A program made the translations under genes and the position numbers. Source: Planctomycetota bacterium (lineage in GTDB: Bacteria; Planctomycetota; Phycisphaerae; UBA1845). Taken from it: a stretch of DNA of 59,124 bases. Below, piece after piece: positions 35,474-44,696 of this stretch (position 1 is the first letter of the stretch; each line of letters begins with the position of its first letter). The notes below the pieces were generated by a model. It searched no databases. It had not been told where the DNA came from and saw only the letters and a list, made by a program, of their open reading frames with translations. Location: contig JACQXM010000075.1 in NCBI GenBank assembly GCA_016208685.1, forward strand, positions 1 through 59,124, written 5' to 3'.

Positions 35474-36253
35474 CTAAGCCACCAGCTCCTCGCACAAGGC
35501 GGCGCCGAAGCGATGCCGCAGGCGGAGCAGTATCTCTTTGTGAATCTGGCTGACGCGGGACTCGGAGAGATTCAGCACGCTTCCGATCTCCGCCATGGTC
35601 ATTTCTTCATAGTAGTAGAGGACGAGGACGAGTTGCTCCTCGCGGGCGAGGCCCTTGGTCAGATGGTTCGTAAGCAGCTCGCGTGTGACTTTGACCGCGG
35701 GGTCGATGCCGCGGGTGTCGCGTGTGTCCCAGGTGTGGCTGGAGCCGTTGTGGCGGTGGTCGTCGGGGGGCTCCATGGCGGAAAAGTGAACCTCCTTGCC
35801 GAGCTGTGACAGGCGGCAGAGGTAGTCGTAGCGATCGATGCTGAGGTCCATACGGCGGGCGAGGTCCGCCTGACTGGGGCAGTACTCCATGTCCGTTCCC
35901 AGCGCCTCCTTGACCATCATGCGGCGTTTCTCGAAGGTCCGGACGGTTCGGCTCTGCGGGTCCAGGCTGCGCAGCCAGTCCATGACGGCGCCGGATATAC
36001 GCTGTTGGCAGAAGGTCTCGAACTTCGCCTTTCGCGCCGGGTCGTAAGCCTCGACGGCTTCGATCAGCCCGTCGAACGCAGCGCTACAGATTTCGTCGTA
36101 CGAGATTTGCGCCGGCAGCTTCCGCGAAAGCCGCGCCGCGTGGGTGTGAACCAGCGGGCTGTAATGCACCACGATCTTGTTACGCAGTTCCACCGCCCGC
36201 GTCGCGAGGTAGCTCTTCCACAGCCGCTCGATCGTCGGTTCCTTCTTGGGCAT
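35474..36253 (-). CDS. RNA polymerase sigma factor of the FliA/WhiG (sigma-28) type
   Basis: The protein has 259 residues; a strong TAAAGGAGG (36260-36268) stands before ATG 36253. Region 2 is ISYDEICSAAFDGLIEAVEAYD with FETFCQQRISGAVMDWLR. Region 3 is intact. Region 4 is LAREEQLVLVLYYYEEMTMAEIGSVL and NLSESRVSQIHKEILLRL, a helix-turn-helix for -35 recognition. In other bacteria such factors control flagella, sporulation or stress. No flagellar gene is in this window and no anti-sigma gene is adjacent, so regulation is open. The GAF-PP2C phosphatase in the window belongs to a family that controls such factors, but it is 23 kb away. Confidence 0.93.
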   Translation of the reverse strand: MPKKEPTIERLWKSYLATRAVELRNKIVVHYSPLVHTHAARLSRKLPAQISYDEICSAAFDGLIEAVEAYDPARKAKFETFCQQRISGAVMDWLRSLDPQSRTVRTFEKRRMMVKEALGTDMEYCPSQADLARRMDLSIDRYDYLCRLSQLGKEVHFSAMEPPDDHRHNGSSHTWDTRDTRGIDPAVKVTRELLTNHLTKGLAREEQLVLVLYYYEEMTMAEIGSVLNLSESRVSQIHKEILLRLRHRFGAALCEELVA

Positions 36254-36677
36254 CCTTAGCCTCCTTTAGCTAACTGACGTCGATTTCTGGTAAGTTAGGT
36301 AATATCGGATACATGGGTATATTCGACCAGATAACCGCAGAAACTTGACACGGAGTTACAGGGATCGCGCAGAGCGCCGGGCGATACGATAACTTGTGTC
36401 GCTACAGTAGCTTACGGCGCGCAGACCGCGCTTCGGGACGTAGTTTTCGCGGGAAGGCCGGCAGAACTTGCCGATGTGCTCGAGCAGCGAAGGCTCGATC
36501 CTCGGCACAGACCCAGCACTCCGATCCGCGAGGGGTGAGCCGCGCGCCACCCGGTCGACAGCGGCGAGCCGATTCGATCGCAACGGCCGGGCGAATCGGA
36601 GTATGATCCGACAATGCGACCGGATGGCTGCGTGGCCATGGATCGCGCGCCGGTTCGTCGCCGGGGATCATCCGCGA
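36254..36677. other. Divergent upstream region of sigma factor and zinc-ribbon genes
   Basis: 424 bp. The part next to the sigma gene (36260-36350) is AT-rich compared with the rest of the window and probably regulatory. A TTGACA lies at 36345-36350 on the plus strand but has no good -10 partner. No gene seen. Confidence 0.4.
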
Positions 36678-37214
36678 ATGGAACAAGAAGCACGATCTGT
36701 GGTTCCGCCCCCGGTGTTCGCGACGCCGCTCGATGTTGCCGCCGGTGGCGAGAGTGCACCGACCTGGTGGCAACCGGGCTGGCACGATATCGCCCGGTTT
36801 GTTGGGTGGCGGTGGGTTCTGCTGGCGCCCGCGCTGGGGGTCGTGGCGGCGTTTGTGGGGGCGTTTTTGTGGGCCCCGCTGCGGGGCGTCCTGCTGATCG
36901 TAGGGGCGAAACTGCTGCTCCTGGTGGCCGCCGTCGCGTTGTCGCTTGCGGCATATGTCATCCGCCGCGCGGTCCGCGCCCGAACGGAACCGTTCTGCAT
37001 TTTCTGCGGGTACAACCTGACGGGGCTTCCCGACAACTACCGCTGTCCGGAGTGCGGCCGGCCGTACACGTGGCGTTTGGTGGACGAGTACCGAAAGGAC
37101 CCGCTCTGGTTCGCGGCTCGGTGGAAGATGCACACCCAGCATCCGGCGGGGGCGACGCCGTTTGCCGCCGGTTCCGTTCGGCGCGCACGCCGGGCCCAGG
37201 ACGGCACGGAGTGA
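36678..37214 (+). CDS. Membrane protein with planctomycete CGYNLxGLP zinc ribbon
   Basis: The protein has 178 residues from ATG 36678 (GGGGA upstream). Two close membrane helices (~45-95: VLLAPALGVVAAFVGAFLWA and VLLIVGAKLLLLVAAVALSL) are followed by a cytoplasmic four-cysteine ribbon, FCIFCGYNLTGLPDNYRCPE then CGRPY. This ribbon type is widespread in planctomycete membrane proteins. Function unknown. It is convergent with the YbjQ-like gene; only four bases separate the stops. The small protein at 55057-55326 has a related ribbon (CDYDLRG..CPECGR). Confidence 0.75.
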   Translation: MEQEARSVVPPPVFATPLDVAAGGESAPTWWQPGWHDIARFVGWRWVLLAPALGVVAAFVGAFLWAPLRGVLLIVGAKLLLLVAAVALSLAAYVIRRAVRARTEPFCIFCGYNLTGLPDNYRCPECGRPYTWRLVDEYRKDPLWFAARWKMHTQHPAGATPFAAGSVRRARRAQDGTE

Positions 37215-37218
37215 CGGC

Positions 37219-37557
37219 TCACGCGGTTTCGGGAACAAGGACGGCGGCGGTCCCGTAGCACAGCACTTCGGTAGCCCGTGTGGTGCCGCCCACGTCGGAA
37301 GCGTCGTAGCGAAAGCCCAGCACGGCGTTGGCGCCGATCTTCACCGCGTGGTCGATCATCAGTTCGTAGGCCTGTTGCCGGGCCTGTTCGCACATTTCAG
37401 TATAGGCGCCGATCCGCCCGCCGACGATGGACTTGAGTCCGCCCAGGATGCCCTGCGAGATCGTTGGCGCCCGAACGATGATCCCGCGCACGACTCCGAG
37501 GTAGCTCTGGATGCGGTAGCCTTCGATGGTGAACGTGGTTGTGACCGGTATCGGCAT
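37219..37557 (-). CDS. YbjQ/UPF0145-family protein
   Basis: ATG 37557 with GGAG upstream gives 112 residues, the usual family length; the frame continues upstream without family similarity. Diagnostic segments: TTFTIEGYRIQSYLGVVRGI, GGLKSIVGGRIGAYTEMCEQ, ARQQAYELMIDHAVKIGANA and VLGFRYDAS. The family forms pentamers and is annotated as a putative heavy-metal-binding domain, though its role is not established. It is cytoplasmic. Confidence 0.93.
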   Translation of the reverse strand: MPIPVTTTFTIEGYRIQSYLGVVRGIIVRAPTISQGILGGLKSIVGGRIGAYTEMCEQARQQAYELMIDHAVKIGANAVLGFRYDASDVGGTTRATEVLCYGTAAVLVPETA

Positions 37558-37784
37558 TCGCGAGGTCTCCGTCGGTTGGCGGGGCATTCTGCCGGAAAGG
37601 GCGGGCTCCGGCAACGCTCCAGGGGCTTTCAGTTTTCGTCGTTGCGATCCGCAGACCCTGGTTTCCAACGTGAAACGAGGGGTTGAAAAGGCACTCGGGG
37701 ACAGAAACCAAGACAACTGGAAGGCCCTGGGCAACGCTCGACACGGCTTGCACATTGCCCCCCGCGCCGGATAATGCGCCGCGC

Positions 37785-38414
37785 ATGTTACGAGCGGCCC
37801 CACAGATCGCGACGACTCCGCCGTGTCTGGCGATTCGGCGCCGGCGCGCCGCAGCGGGACTCCTGGCGGGTGTGGCAGCGTGCGGGTGGCTGGGGGCGTG
37901 TGCTGCGCCCGGCCCGGCGCCGACCAGCTTCGGGGTGCGCGAAGTGGCGGGGGGCAACCGTGCCGCCGCCTTCGACTCCGCGGAGGCGGCGCTCATCGGG
38001 CTGGGATACTCCATCGAACGGCGCGACCCGACCAGTGGCGTGCTGGTGACGGAACCGCTGGCCGTCAGCTCCGCGGAGGAACCGGCGGTGCGTTCCGGGG
38101 GACGGCTTCGCGCTCCGCGCGGTTTGCGCCGCGTCGCGGAGGTGCGCGTGAGCGGGTCGGGTGGCGCGGTGCAAGTGTACTGCAAGGTCGCCGTGCAGGA
38201 GCAGACGACGGAGGCCCATCGGTTCTTCGCGCAGAACTCCGCCCTTTCCGACAACCCCGGTGCCACGGCCATCGACCGCGACGCCGGGACCACGACTCGG
38301 CAGAACACCGTTTGGCAGACCTTGCGCAGGGATCGGCAGGCGGAGCAGGCGATACTCGCCCGAATCACCGAGTCGTCAGAGGCACGCGGGCGCGCTGCGC
38401 CATCCGGCCGCTAA
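37785..38414 (+). CDS. Small lipoprotein of unknown function
   Basis: ATG 37785 gives 209 residues. A basic N-terminus and hydrophobic stretch end in WLGAC, a lipobox. The mature part has a mixed alpha/beta region (AAFDSAEAALIGLGYSIERR; GGAVQVYCKVAVQEQTTEAH) without a family that I recognise. The layout resembles small outer-membrane lipoproteins that fold as alpha/beta sandwiches. It is divergent from the YbjQ-like gene and convergent with the next lipoprotein. Confidence 0.7.
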   Translation: MLRAAPQIATTPPCLAIRRRRAAAGLLAGVAACGWLGACAAPGPAPTSFGVREVAGGNRAAAFDSAEAALIGLGYSIERRDPTSGVLVTEPLAVSSAEEPAVRSGGRLRAPRGLRRVAEVRVSGSGGAVQVYCKVAVQEQTTEAHRFFAQNSALSDNPGATAIDRDAGTTTRQNTVWQTLRRDRQAEQAILARITESSEARGRAAPSGR

Positions 38415-38466
38415 GCGGGCGGCGCCGAGTGCCCGGCCGGCATGCTAACGCTCGCCGGCGCGGTCG

Positions 38467-40236
38467 CTACCGGCGGAAATACACCTCAACGAGCGTGCGC
38501 CCGCGGATCGTATCCGGCAACTGAAACAATAGTCGCCCCGAGTCGGTGCGCGTGGTCGGTTCAAATACCAGGTGATTCACGTACACCCACGCCTCATTGC
38601 CCGCCGCGCCGGTCACTTCAAAGCACGGGGAAAACACGGGACTGCCGCTGCCGTCGATGGTGAACCGCGCCCGACCCTGGTCGGCGGCGACGACGTAGCA
38701 ACCGCCGGCATCGTCGAAACCGCCGGCGCCGCGCCCGCCGCCGAGCGGTGAGCCGAGCTCGAACTTGAGGGGCAGTGGGTCGGCGTAGGTCCGGGCCCGC
38801 GCCGCGGCATCCTCGTCGCTGATGGCCGCGGCCCCGCCGACTACCAGGTGACAGGTCCAGCGTTCCACGTCCGTGGGTTCGGCGTCGATCACGCCGGTGA
38901 CCGTCGCCCGCCGCAACTCGGCGTCGAAGTGTTCGAAGAGCCTCGCCACGGGGGGTGTCGTCCCTTCAGTCCGGGGCGCGCGCAGCGCGAAGAGCAGTGC
39001 TGCATCCGCCTCCTCGCGCCGTCCCAGCGCGAAGGGGGCAGGCACGGCGGTGCCGCTCCCTGCCGGGCTGCCGACCTGGCGCACGAACAGTTCATCCTCG
39101 CGGTCGGCGCGGAGCGAGACCGCAACCCCCAGTCGGTCCGCGGCCCACTTCGCGGCAACCCGCGTCGCCTCCACCGTGACATATATCTGTCCAGTGCGGT
39201 AGATGGTATAGCGCCAGCGCTGCAGAGGGGCGCGTTCCGCCGGTGCGCCCGGCTCGTCGGCGAAGCGCCATTCACCGGCGATCACGGCGCGAACGGGGTT
39301 GAGTTCCAGGAGCTGTGGCCGGGCGACGACCTGCGCCCCCAGCGCCTGGAAATCGCCGCCCGACGGTTCCACTACCACCGGCGTGGGGCCGAGGGCCGTT
39401 CCCTGCACCAGGTTGCGCAAGCGGTTGGGGTCGGCCGCCAGGTTGTACCAGCCGACGATCTGGCCGTTGGCGAACACCAGTTCGAACCGCCCGCCCGCGC
39501 CAACGCGCCAGCGGCGCCCGACCTCCTGCACGTAGAGTCCGCCGTCGGTGCCGGCCGGGTCACCGAGCAAGGTTCGCCTTGCCCCGGTGAGGATCAAATC
39601 GTCGAAGCGCAGGGTGGCGGGCTGCGAGAGGCCGGCGGCGGACAGCCGGAGTTCCTGGATGTCGTCGAGCGGCAGGCGTTCGCCGAGTTCCGCCAGGTCC
39701 AGGCGGAGGAGGTTCCAGCCGCGCTCGAGGGGGTGTGACGTATATACGGCACGGCGGTCGCGGGGCGGTCCGGCGGCGATGCTGAGTTCCAGGCTCAGCC
39801 CGTGCCGTGGTGATTCCACCCCCAGCAGCAGCAGGTCGTAGGTGTCGCCGCCGCGCCAGTCGCGCTTGAGGAACCACGACTGGGCGTTGCGGTTGCTGAG
39901 GACCACGGTGTCGTCGGGGGAGCCGGCGGCAAGTTCCAGGCAGGCACGGCCGGTGTCGGGCCCCAGGCGGCGCGTGCCCAGAGCACACCGGGCGTGCTCC
40001 GAGACGCTGACCTGCTGCACGATCTCCATATGCGTCGGGTTCTCGAAATCCGCCAGCAGGGCGAAGCGTCCGGCGCGGAGCTCGGGGTAGGCCTGGATCA
40101 GGCGATCAGACTGGGTCGGCCTGGCGGACCGCGCGCCGCCCGGACGCAGGCAGCCGGACGCGGCGACTGCCAGCGCCGTTGCCAGCGCGGCAACACACTT
40201 AACGCGACCGAGTGCCCGCGGGAGTTGACAGAGCAT
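38467..40236 (-). CDS. Large lipoprotein, beta-sandwich type, unknown function
   Basis: ATG 40236 gives 589 residues; an upstream TTG at 40245 is less likely. The signal ends in AASGC, a lipobox (Cys ~29). The mature chain is beta-rich: LLADFENPTHMEIVQQVSVS, GWNLLRLDLAELGERL and ATLRFDDLILTGARR resemble a jelly-roll carbohydrate-binding-like domain near residues 60-210. The remaining part (~220-589) looks like polysaccharide-lyase or heparinase-associated sheets (GRWRVGAG-type strands, TYTIYRTGQIYVTVEATR-like segments). No catalytic residues can be assigned. It is probably outer-membrane-attached and sugar-binding by inference. Confidence 0.75.
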   Translation of the reverse strand: MLCQLPRALGRVKCVAALATALAVAASGCLRPGGARSARPTQSDRLIQAYPELRAGRFALLADFENPTHMEIVQQVSVSEHARCALGTRRLGPDTGRACLELAAGSPDDTVVLSNRNAQSWFLKRDWRGGDTYDLLLLGVESPRHGLSLELSIAAGPPRDRRAVYTSHPLERGWNLLRLDLAELGERLPLDDIQELRLSAAGLSQPATLRFDDLILTGARRTLLGDPAGTDGGLYVQEVGRRWRVGAGGRFELVFANGQIVGWYNLAADPNRLRNLVQGTALGPTPVVVEPSGGDFQALGAQVVARPQLLELNPVRAVIAGEWRFADEPGAPAERAPLQRWRYTIYRTGQIYVTVEATRVAAKWAADRLGVAVSLRADREDELFVRQVGSPAGSGTAVPAPFALGRREEADAALLFALRAPRTEGTTPPVARLFEHFDAELRRATVTGVIDAEPTDVERWTCHLVVGGAAAISDEDAAARARTYADPLPLKFELGSPLGGGRGAGGFDDAGGCYVVAADQGRARFTIDGSGSPVFSPCFEVTGAAGNEAWVYVNHLVFEPTTRTDSGRLLFQLPDTIRGRTLVEVYFRR

Positions 40237-40308
40237 GACGGGCAAGGCTACCCATCCCTTGATTCCAACGCAATCGCAGAGGCGAGGTTCGTGGTAGGTG
40301 GACCAACC

Positions 40309-40533
40309 ATGTTGACCCCCAACATCGACCGCCGCGGGCGAATTGCCCGGGCCATTTCCGGCGCGCTGTGCCTGGCCGCCGCCGTGGCGATGCTGGTTTT
40401 CGCCTGGCCGGCTTCCGGTGCGGTGCGTTGGCCGGTCGCGCTGCTGCTGGCGGTGTTCGGCGGGTTTCAGCTTTTTGAGGCCCGCAAGTCGTGGTGCGTG
40501 ATGCGCGCCTGCGGGTTCAGAGCGCCGATGTAG
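40309..40533 (+). CDS. DUF2892/YgaP-like small membrane protein
   Basis: ATG 40309 follows AGGTGG and gives 74 residues. The start LTPNIDRRGRIARAISGALC, two membrane helices and the end KSWCVMRACGFRAP agree with small DUF2892 proteins, which usually have NxGxxDRxxR at the beginning and a Trp-Cys pair near the end. Function unknown. It is divergent from the large lipoprotein gene. Confidence 0.75.
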   Translation: MLTPNIDRRGRIARAISGALCLAAAVAMLVFAWPASGAVRWPVALLLAVFGGFQLFEARKSWCVMRACGFRAPM

Positions 40534-40843
40534 TGCCGGACCGCCGGCACGCGGCGCATGCCGCGGTCGGATCGCCTATCGGACCCATGCGCCGCGGGGC
40601 TGCCCGCCTGGGGCGCCGCGGACGTCGGGCCACGGCGCCCCGGAACCCGTAGCCGTGCCCTGTGCGAACCGGTGGCTCCTGCGTCACGGCGGATAACTGG
40701 TTACACATCCGATTCTTTGCAGGCACTGGCTCGGCGACTACGATAAAGCGCATGACGCCGCACGAGGCGTCGCCGGGAGAGGGAAAGGCTCATCGTGGGG
40801 CGTCGTGGTCCCGCGGCCACGGCCGGTCGGAGGTTGTCGTAGA
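40534..40843. other. Gene-free stretch
   Basis: 310 bp with no supported gene. The GGAGG of the acetyltransferase gene is at its end. Confidence 0.4.
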
Positions 40844-41290
40844 ATGGCCAGTGCGAAGATTGCCGTCGTTGGTCCGGGAGAACTCGGACTGGTGACCGAG
40901 CTCTACAACCGGGTCTTCAACCCTCCGCAGGTGGAGGAGTTCTTTCGCCGCCGGTTCCGCGGCCGGCATAACGTCTGCATGATGGTCGCCGTGCTCGACG
41001 AGCAGCACGCGGGGTTCATCATCGGCTTTGAGCTCATGCCCACCACGTACTTCTCCTGGATGTGCGGTGTGGTGCCGGAGTTTCGCCGCATGGGGATCGC
41101 CACGCAGCTCATCCAGGCGCAGACCGCCTGGGCCCAGGACCATGAGTACTCGACGCTGCGCTTCGAGTGCCAGAACCAGCATCGTCCGATGCTGCACGTC
41201 GCCATTCGCGAAGGCTATGACCTGGTGGGCATCCGCTGGGACACGGCCACCGCCGACAACGTGGTGATCTTCGAGAGAGACCTGCGATAG
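40844..41290 (+). CDS. GNAT-family N-acetyltransferase
   Basis: ATG 40844 follows GGAGG and gives 148 residues. The acetyl-CoA pyrophosphate loop is VVPEFRRMGIATQLIQ, the R/Q-x-x-G-x-G/A motif of the family, preceded by the beta strand FSWMCGV. A later segment (RFECQNQHRPMLHVAIREGYD) matches the fourth motif. It transfers an acetyl group to an amine on an unidentified substrate. It is convergent with the GT2 gene. Confidence 0.92.
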   Translation: MASAKIAVVGPGELGLVTELYNRVFNPPQVEEFFRRRFRGRHNVCMMVAVLDEQHAGFIIGFELMPTTYFSWMCGVVPEFRRMGIATQLIQAQTAWAQDHEYSTLRFECQNQHRPMLHVAIREGYDLVGIRWDTATADNVVIFERDLR

Positions 41291-41296
41291 GGCGGC

Positions 41297-41313
41297 CCGC
41301 GCGTCCCGCGCGG
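41297..41313. terminator. Perfect 7-bp GC hairpin between convergent stops
   Basis: CCGCGCG (41297-41303), loop TCC, CGCGCGG (41307-41313) fill the 23-bp gap between the acetyltransferase and GT2 genes. It probably stops transcription from both sides. Confidence 0.55.
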
Positions 41314-42636
41314 TCAGGGTCGCGCCTGGGAGGCCGAAGCGCCGCCCCCCTCCGATGCCGGATTGCGCGAGACGTCCGCGTAGATCGGCCGCGAGGCCGG
41401 TGCCGAACGGGGGCGCGGCACGCTTTCCAACGGCGCCGCCTGTCTTCCCAGGAGCCGCGGTCGTTCGGACGTCCTCCGTGCGGCGTGAAAGCGGATGATG
41501 TTCGCAAGCAATATGGTGGCTAACATCCCGGCCAGCCCAAAGACAATCAATCCTGCAAGTACGACGCGCGACCAGTGAAGCGTGACCACTCCGCTCGTAA
41601 CCCGCGTCCATATTCCCTCGCCCACCAGCCACCACAACACCGGCGTCGAGTGCGCGGCGCATACGGCGAACCCGGGAAGCGTGTAGACTCGATCCAGCAC
41701 AGACGCGGCAAAGGTCGGCGTCCCGCGCCGTGGGGCGATCAGGCAATGGAGCTGTTGCGCAACCACGCCGGCGGAAAGAGCGCCGATCCCGATGGTTCCC
41801 AGGAGCGAACAGAAGAGCAGTCGGTAAATCATGCCCTCGTCGAAGCGGCCCAGCCGCAACCAGGTTTCCAGCGGGTGTCCGGCCAGCACCAGCGCCAGCG
41901 TCAGGCACGCCAGTGCGGTCACCATGAACAGCCTTGCCGGCCGCCACATCAGGGTCATCTCCAGAATCGTGCGCAGGAACCGTACGCCATCGCGCATGAC
42001 GCTGAGTTTGGATTCGCCCATCCGTTCCTCGTAGGACATGGGGCGTTCGACGATCGTCAGCTTCTCATCCATAAGCACCCGCGCGCTCATGGCGGGTGTG
42101 AAGTGCAGCCCGTCGGGGAGCGGGTAGAGCTGGGGGAGCAGGTCGCGGCGGATCACCCGCATGCCGCTGGCGGTGTCGGTCACAACGCGGTTGCTCAGGA
42201 TCGAAAGTAGGAACGCGTAGAGGCGGTTGCCCCAGCGACGGATGCGCGGCATGCGGCTGCTTTGTCCCAGCCGCGAACCCAGGGCCACGGCGGCGTCCTC
42301 TTCAACGAGGGCGGTGCAGAGCGTCGCGAAGAACCGCGGATCGCACGTGCCGTCGGCGTCGAGAAAGCCGACGATCTGGCCAGTACACGCCTCGAAGCCG
42401 CGTTGGATCGCGGCGCCGTAGCCGCGGTTGTGCTCAAAGACGATCAAACGCACCCCGGAATAGGAGCCGGCGATGGCGGCAGTTCGGTCGGTCGATCCGT
42501 CGCTGACGACGATGATCTCGACGTCGGTGACCGGCGAGTCAGCGATGATCGACTCCCGCGCCGCGATGCAGCGCTCGATGGTGGCACCGATCGCTTCCTC
42601 TTCGTTGAATGCCGGAATGACGATCGTGAGCTTCAT
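41314..42636 (-). CDS. Membrane GT2 glycosyltransferase (DPM1/DPG-synthase-like)
   Basis: The protein has 440 residues. The N-terminal GT-A domain has IVIPAFNEEEAIGATI, VVSDGSTDRT, the metal-binding FLDADGTCDPRFF and GSRLGQSSRMPRIRRWGNRL; all are typical of polyprenyl-phosphate sugar synthases. At least three membrane helices (~230-390) follow, then a Pro/Ser/Arg-rich tail. It would load a sugar onto a lipid carrier at the inner membrane. The adjacent divergent gene encodes a polytopic protein that may use such donors. The GT39-like enzyme elsewhere in the window could also take the product. Confidence 0.92.
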   Translation of the reverse strand: MKLTIVIPAFNEEEAIGATIERCIAARESIIADSPVTDVEIIVVSDGSTDRTAAIAGSYSGVRLIVFEHNRGYGAAIQRGFEACTGQIVGFLDADGTCDPRFFATLCTALVEEDAAVALGSRLGQSSRMPRIRRWGNRLYAFLLSILSNRVVTDTASGMRVIRRDLLPQLYPLPDGLHFTPAMSARVLMDEKLTIVERPMSYEERMGESKLSVMRDGVRFLRTILEMTLMWRPARLFMVTALACLTLALVLAGHPLETWLRLGRFDEGMIYRLLFCSLLGTIGIGALSAGVVAQQLHCLIAPRRGTPTFAASVLDRVYTLPGFAVCAAHSTPVLWWLVGEGIWTRVTSGVVTLHWSRVVLAGLIVFGLAGMLATILLANIIRFHAARRTSERPRLLGRQAAPLESVPRPRSAPASRPIYADVSRNPASEGGGASASQARP

Positions 42637-42767
42637 GCGGTTCCCATAACCATGTCGGCGCGTCCGCGGGAACGGTTGAGGTGCAACCGCGGCGGATTCG
42701 TCGTTTAGCCTGCTGCTCCGCCGAGCCGATAGGACCGATAATTCGACCGGAGCGCCAGATTCCAGGC

Positions 42768-44489
42768 ATGTCCCAACCTACCGACATCTCGTCTGCTGCC
42801 GTTGCGCAGGAGCATACGCCGCTCGGCGGGGCCGGCGCGCCGTGGATGCGCTGTCTTCTGGTCGGAAGCGTGCTCACATGTGCAGCCGCACTGTTCACGC
42901 ACTACCGGCCCATCCCGCCATTCGTTGAATCGGACTACTGCTACCAGCTGATTGCCGCAGACCGCCTGTTCGCCGGCCACGGGCCGACGGCGACGCAGCC
43001 GGTCGCGCCGAAGCAGGCGTGGACTTGGCGCGGCGACTGGGAGTTCCTCACCAAATGGCCGGTCGGGTACTCGGCCGTGGTATGCGCGGTTCGGACGCTC
43101 GCCGGGCTCTCGACGCTAGAGGCATGCCGTTGGATCAGTGCGGCCGCCTGCGCCTTCGCCGTCGTGGGGTGGTTCGTTTGGACGCGGCGAGCGGCGCCGC
43201 GGGGAACGACGGGGTTGCTTGCGGCAGCGGTGGCCGCCGGAAGCGCGGTGCCGGTGTCACACCTGGTGAACCCTTCCACGGACGCGTTGCTGGTGGCAGC
43301 GCTGCCCTTCGTGATGCTGGCCGTGGCGGAGGCCGTCCGCCATTCCCAGGGCGAGACGTCGTCGCGGCGTTCCACGACGTGGTTGCTGGGGGCGGGCCTC
43401 GCGTCCGGGGCGATCTTCTGGATTCGGTACGCGAGCGTTTTCGTTCCCACGGCGATTGGGGTGTTCCTGGTGGTGATGTGGGCACGGCGGCGCATCCGCG
43501 TTGTCCAGGTCTTGGCGTTCGCGTTGGGAGCGGCGGTTCCGATCGCGGCGCTGCTCGCGGTGAACCAAAGCTACGGGGCGGCGGCGGGGCTGCAATCGCA
43601 GTTGAATCTGGGGGCCGACGTGGGGTTCGACGTATCGCCGCGACTGCTGGCGGCGGCATGGTGGCGCGTATGCGACCTGGGCTTCTACGAATACCGCGAG
43701 GCGGCGCATTGGTTTCTCGCCGTGTTTCCGGCGGGTCTGTTGCTGTTCATGGCGACGCATCGGCGCGGGCGTGCCGGGGTGCGGCGAGGATTCGGGCGGC
43801 CCGAGACGGGACTTTCATTCGCCATGTTCGCGACCTGTCTGCTGATGATTGTCGCGGCGACGGCGCTGTTCGGCTCCAAGTTCCGCTACGTGGGGTTGGA
43901 CAGGTACTACCTGCCCGTTCGACCCCTCTATTTTGCGCTATTTGTAACACCGCTTGCCGCGCTATCGGCGCGAGCGACTCGCGGCGTGGCGTGTGCGGCC
44001 CTTCTGGTGGCGGGCGTGTGGATTGTAAACCAGGAATGGGCGCGGACGCACGAGCGCTGGTATGCCTCGGCGCGGCCGGCATCACCCTATGGCGCGTGGT
44101 CGCGCTGCTTCGAGCCTGGCGCCGGCGAACTGTTCACGTGGCTTCGAGCGCGAAGCAGGCCCGACCTGATCGTGATCAGCAACTTCCACGAATACGTGGC
44201 TTTGGAAACCGGGATTCCGGCCCTGCCGGTCCCGCCGGACATGGCCACCTTGACGAATTGGCTGCACGACATCCGCCGAGCGCGCGGGGCGCCCTATGTG
44301 CGGGTGCTGTTTGCGCTCGATCCCGACAACCGCTGGCGTGACTACTGGATTCTCCCGCCGGCGGAAATCGTACGGTCGTTCGGGCTTGCGACGGCTGCCG
44401 ATGCTCCGCCCGAGCTCCAGGGCTACCTCTTCGACGTTCAACCGCCGCCCGACGGCCTGGGCCGGGCACCCGGTGTCGGTGAGCGATAG
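42768..44489 (+). CDS. Polytopic membrane protein (GT-C-like, unknown acceptor)
   Basis: ATG 42768 gives 573 residues. About ten hydrophobic helices are seen, with an acidic first loop (FVESDYCYQLIAADRLFAGH) and TKWPVGYSAVV, a layout like GT-C glycosyltransferases of the GT39/GT83 type. The C-terminal ~120 residues form a soluble domain. Catalytic activity is not proven because the usual DE pair is not clear. It is divergent from the GT2 gene (131 bp apart), consistent with a shared sugar-transfer pathway. Confidence 0.75.
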   Translation: MSQPTDISSAAVAQEHTPLGGAGAPWMRCLLVGSVLTCAAALFTHYRPIPPFVESDYCYQLIAADRLFAGHGPTATQPVAPKQAWTWRGDWEFLTKWPVGYSAVVCAVRTLAGLSTLEACRWISAAACAFAVVGWFVWTRRAAPRGTTGLLAAAVAAGSAVPVSHLVNPSTDALLVAALPFVMLAVAEAVRHSQGETSSRRSTTWLLGAGLASGAIFWIRYASVFVPTAIGVFLVVMWARRRIRVVQVLAFALGAAVPIAALLAVNQSYGAAAGLQSQLNLGADVGFDVSPRLLAAAWWRVCDLGFYEYREAAHWFLAVFPAGLLLFMATHRRGRAGVRRGFGRPETGLSFAMFATCLLMIVAATALFGSKFRYVGLDRYYLPVRPLYFALFVTPLAALSARATRGVACAALLVAGVWIVNQEWARTHERWYASARPASPYGAWSRCFEPGAGELFTWLRARSRPDLIVISNFHEYVALETGIPALPVPPDMATLTNWLHDIRRARGAPYVRVLFALDPDNRWRDYWILPPAEIVRSFGLATAADAPPELQGYLFDVQPPPDGLGRAPGVGER

Positions 44490-44544
44490 ACGACGACCTC
44501 CATACGTGGCAGGCGTTCCGTGCGTGGCTCGAGGCTGCGTGTGC

Positions 44545-44606
44545 GCCCCGAGAAGAGGGGCCGGGCGCAGCGAAGCGGGGCCGCACCTTTTCGGAAACGG
44601 CCCCGC
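44545..44606. terminator. Pair of strong hairpins between convergent genes
   Basis: First: GCCCC (44545-44549) with GGGGC (44557-44561). Second: GCGGGGCCG (44575-44583) with CGGCCCCGC (44598-44606), a 9-bp GC stem. They lie between the GT-C-like gene and the convergent cohesin-like gene. Confidence 0.5.
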
Positions 44607-44696
44607 CGCTTGTCGCATCGTTCTGAACGAAGCTCCCTGACGCAGCCCGCGAACCCACTGGCACGCGGCGCCGGTCCCGGAGAGCTTGGGGGTGAA

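Noticed and set aside
38848..39738. Long plus-strand frame opposite the large lipoprotein gene
   Set aside because: It has no ribosome site and an Arg/Gly/Pro-rich composition typical of antisense shadow frames.
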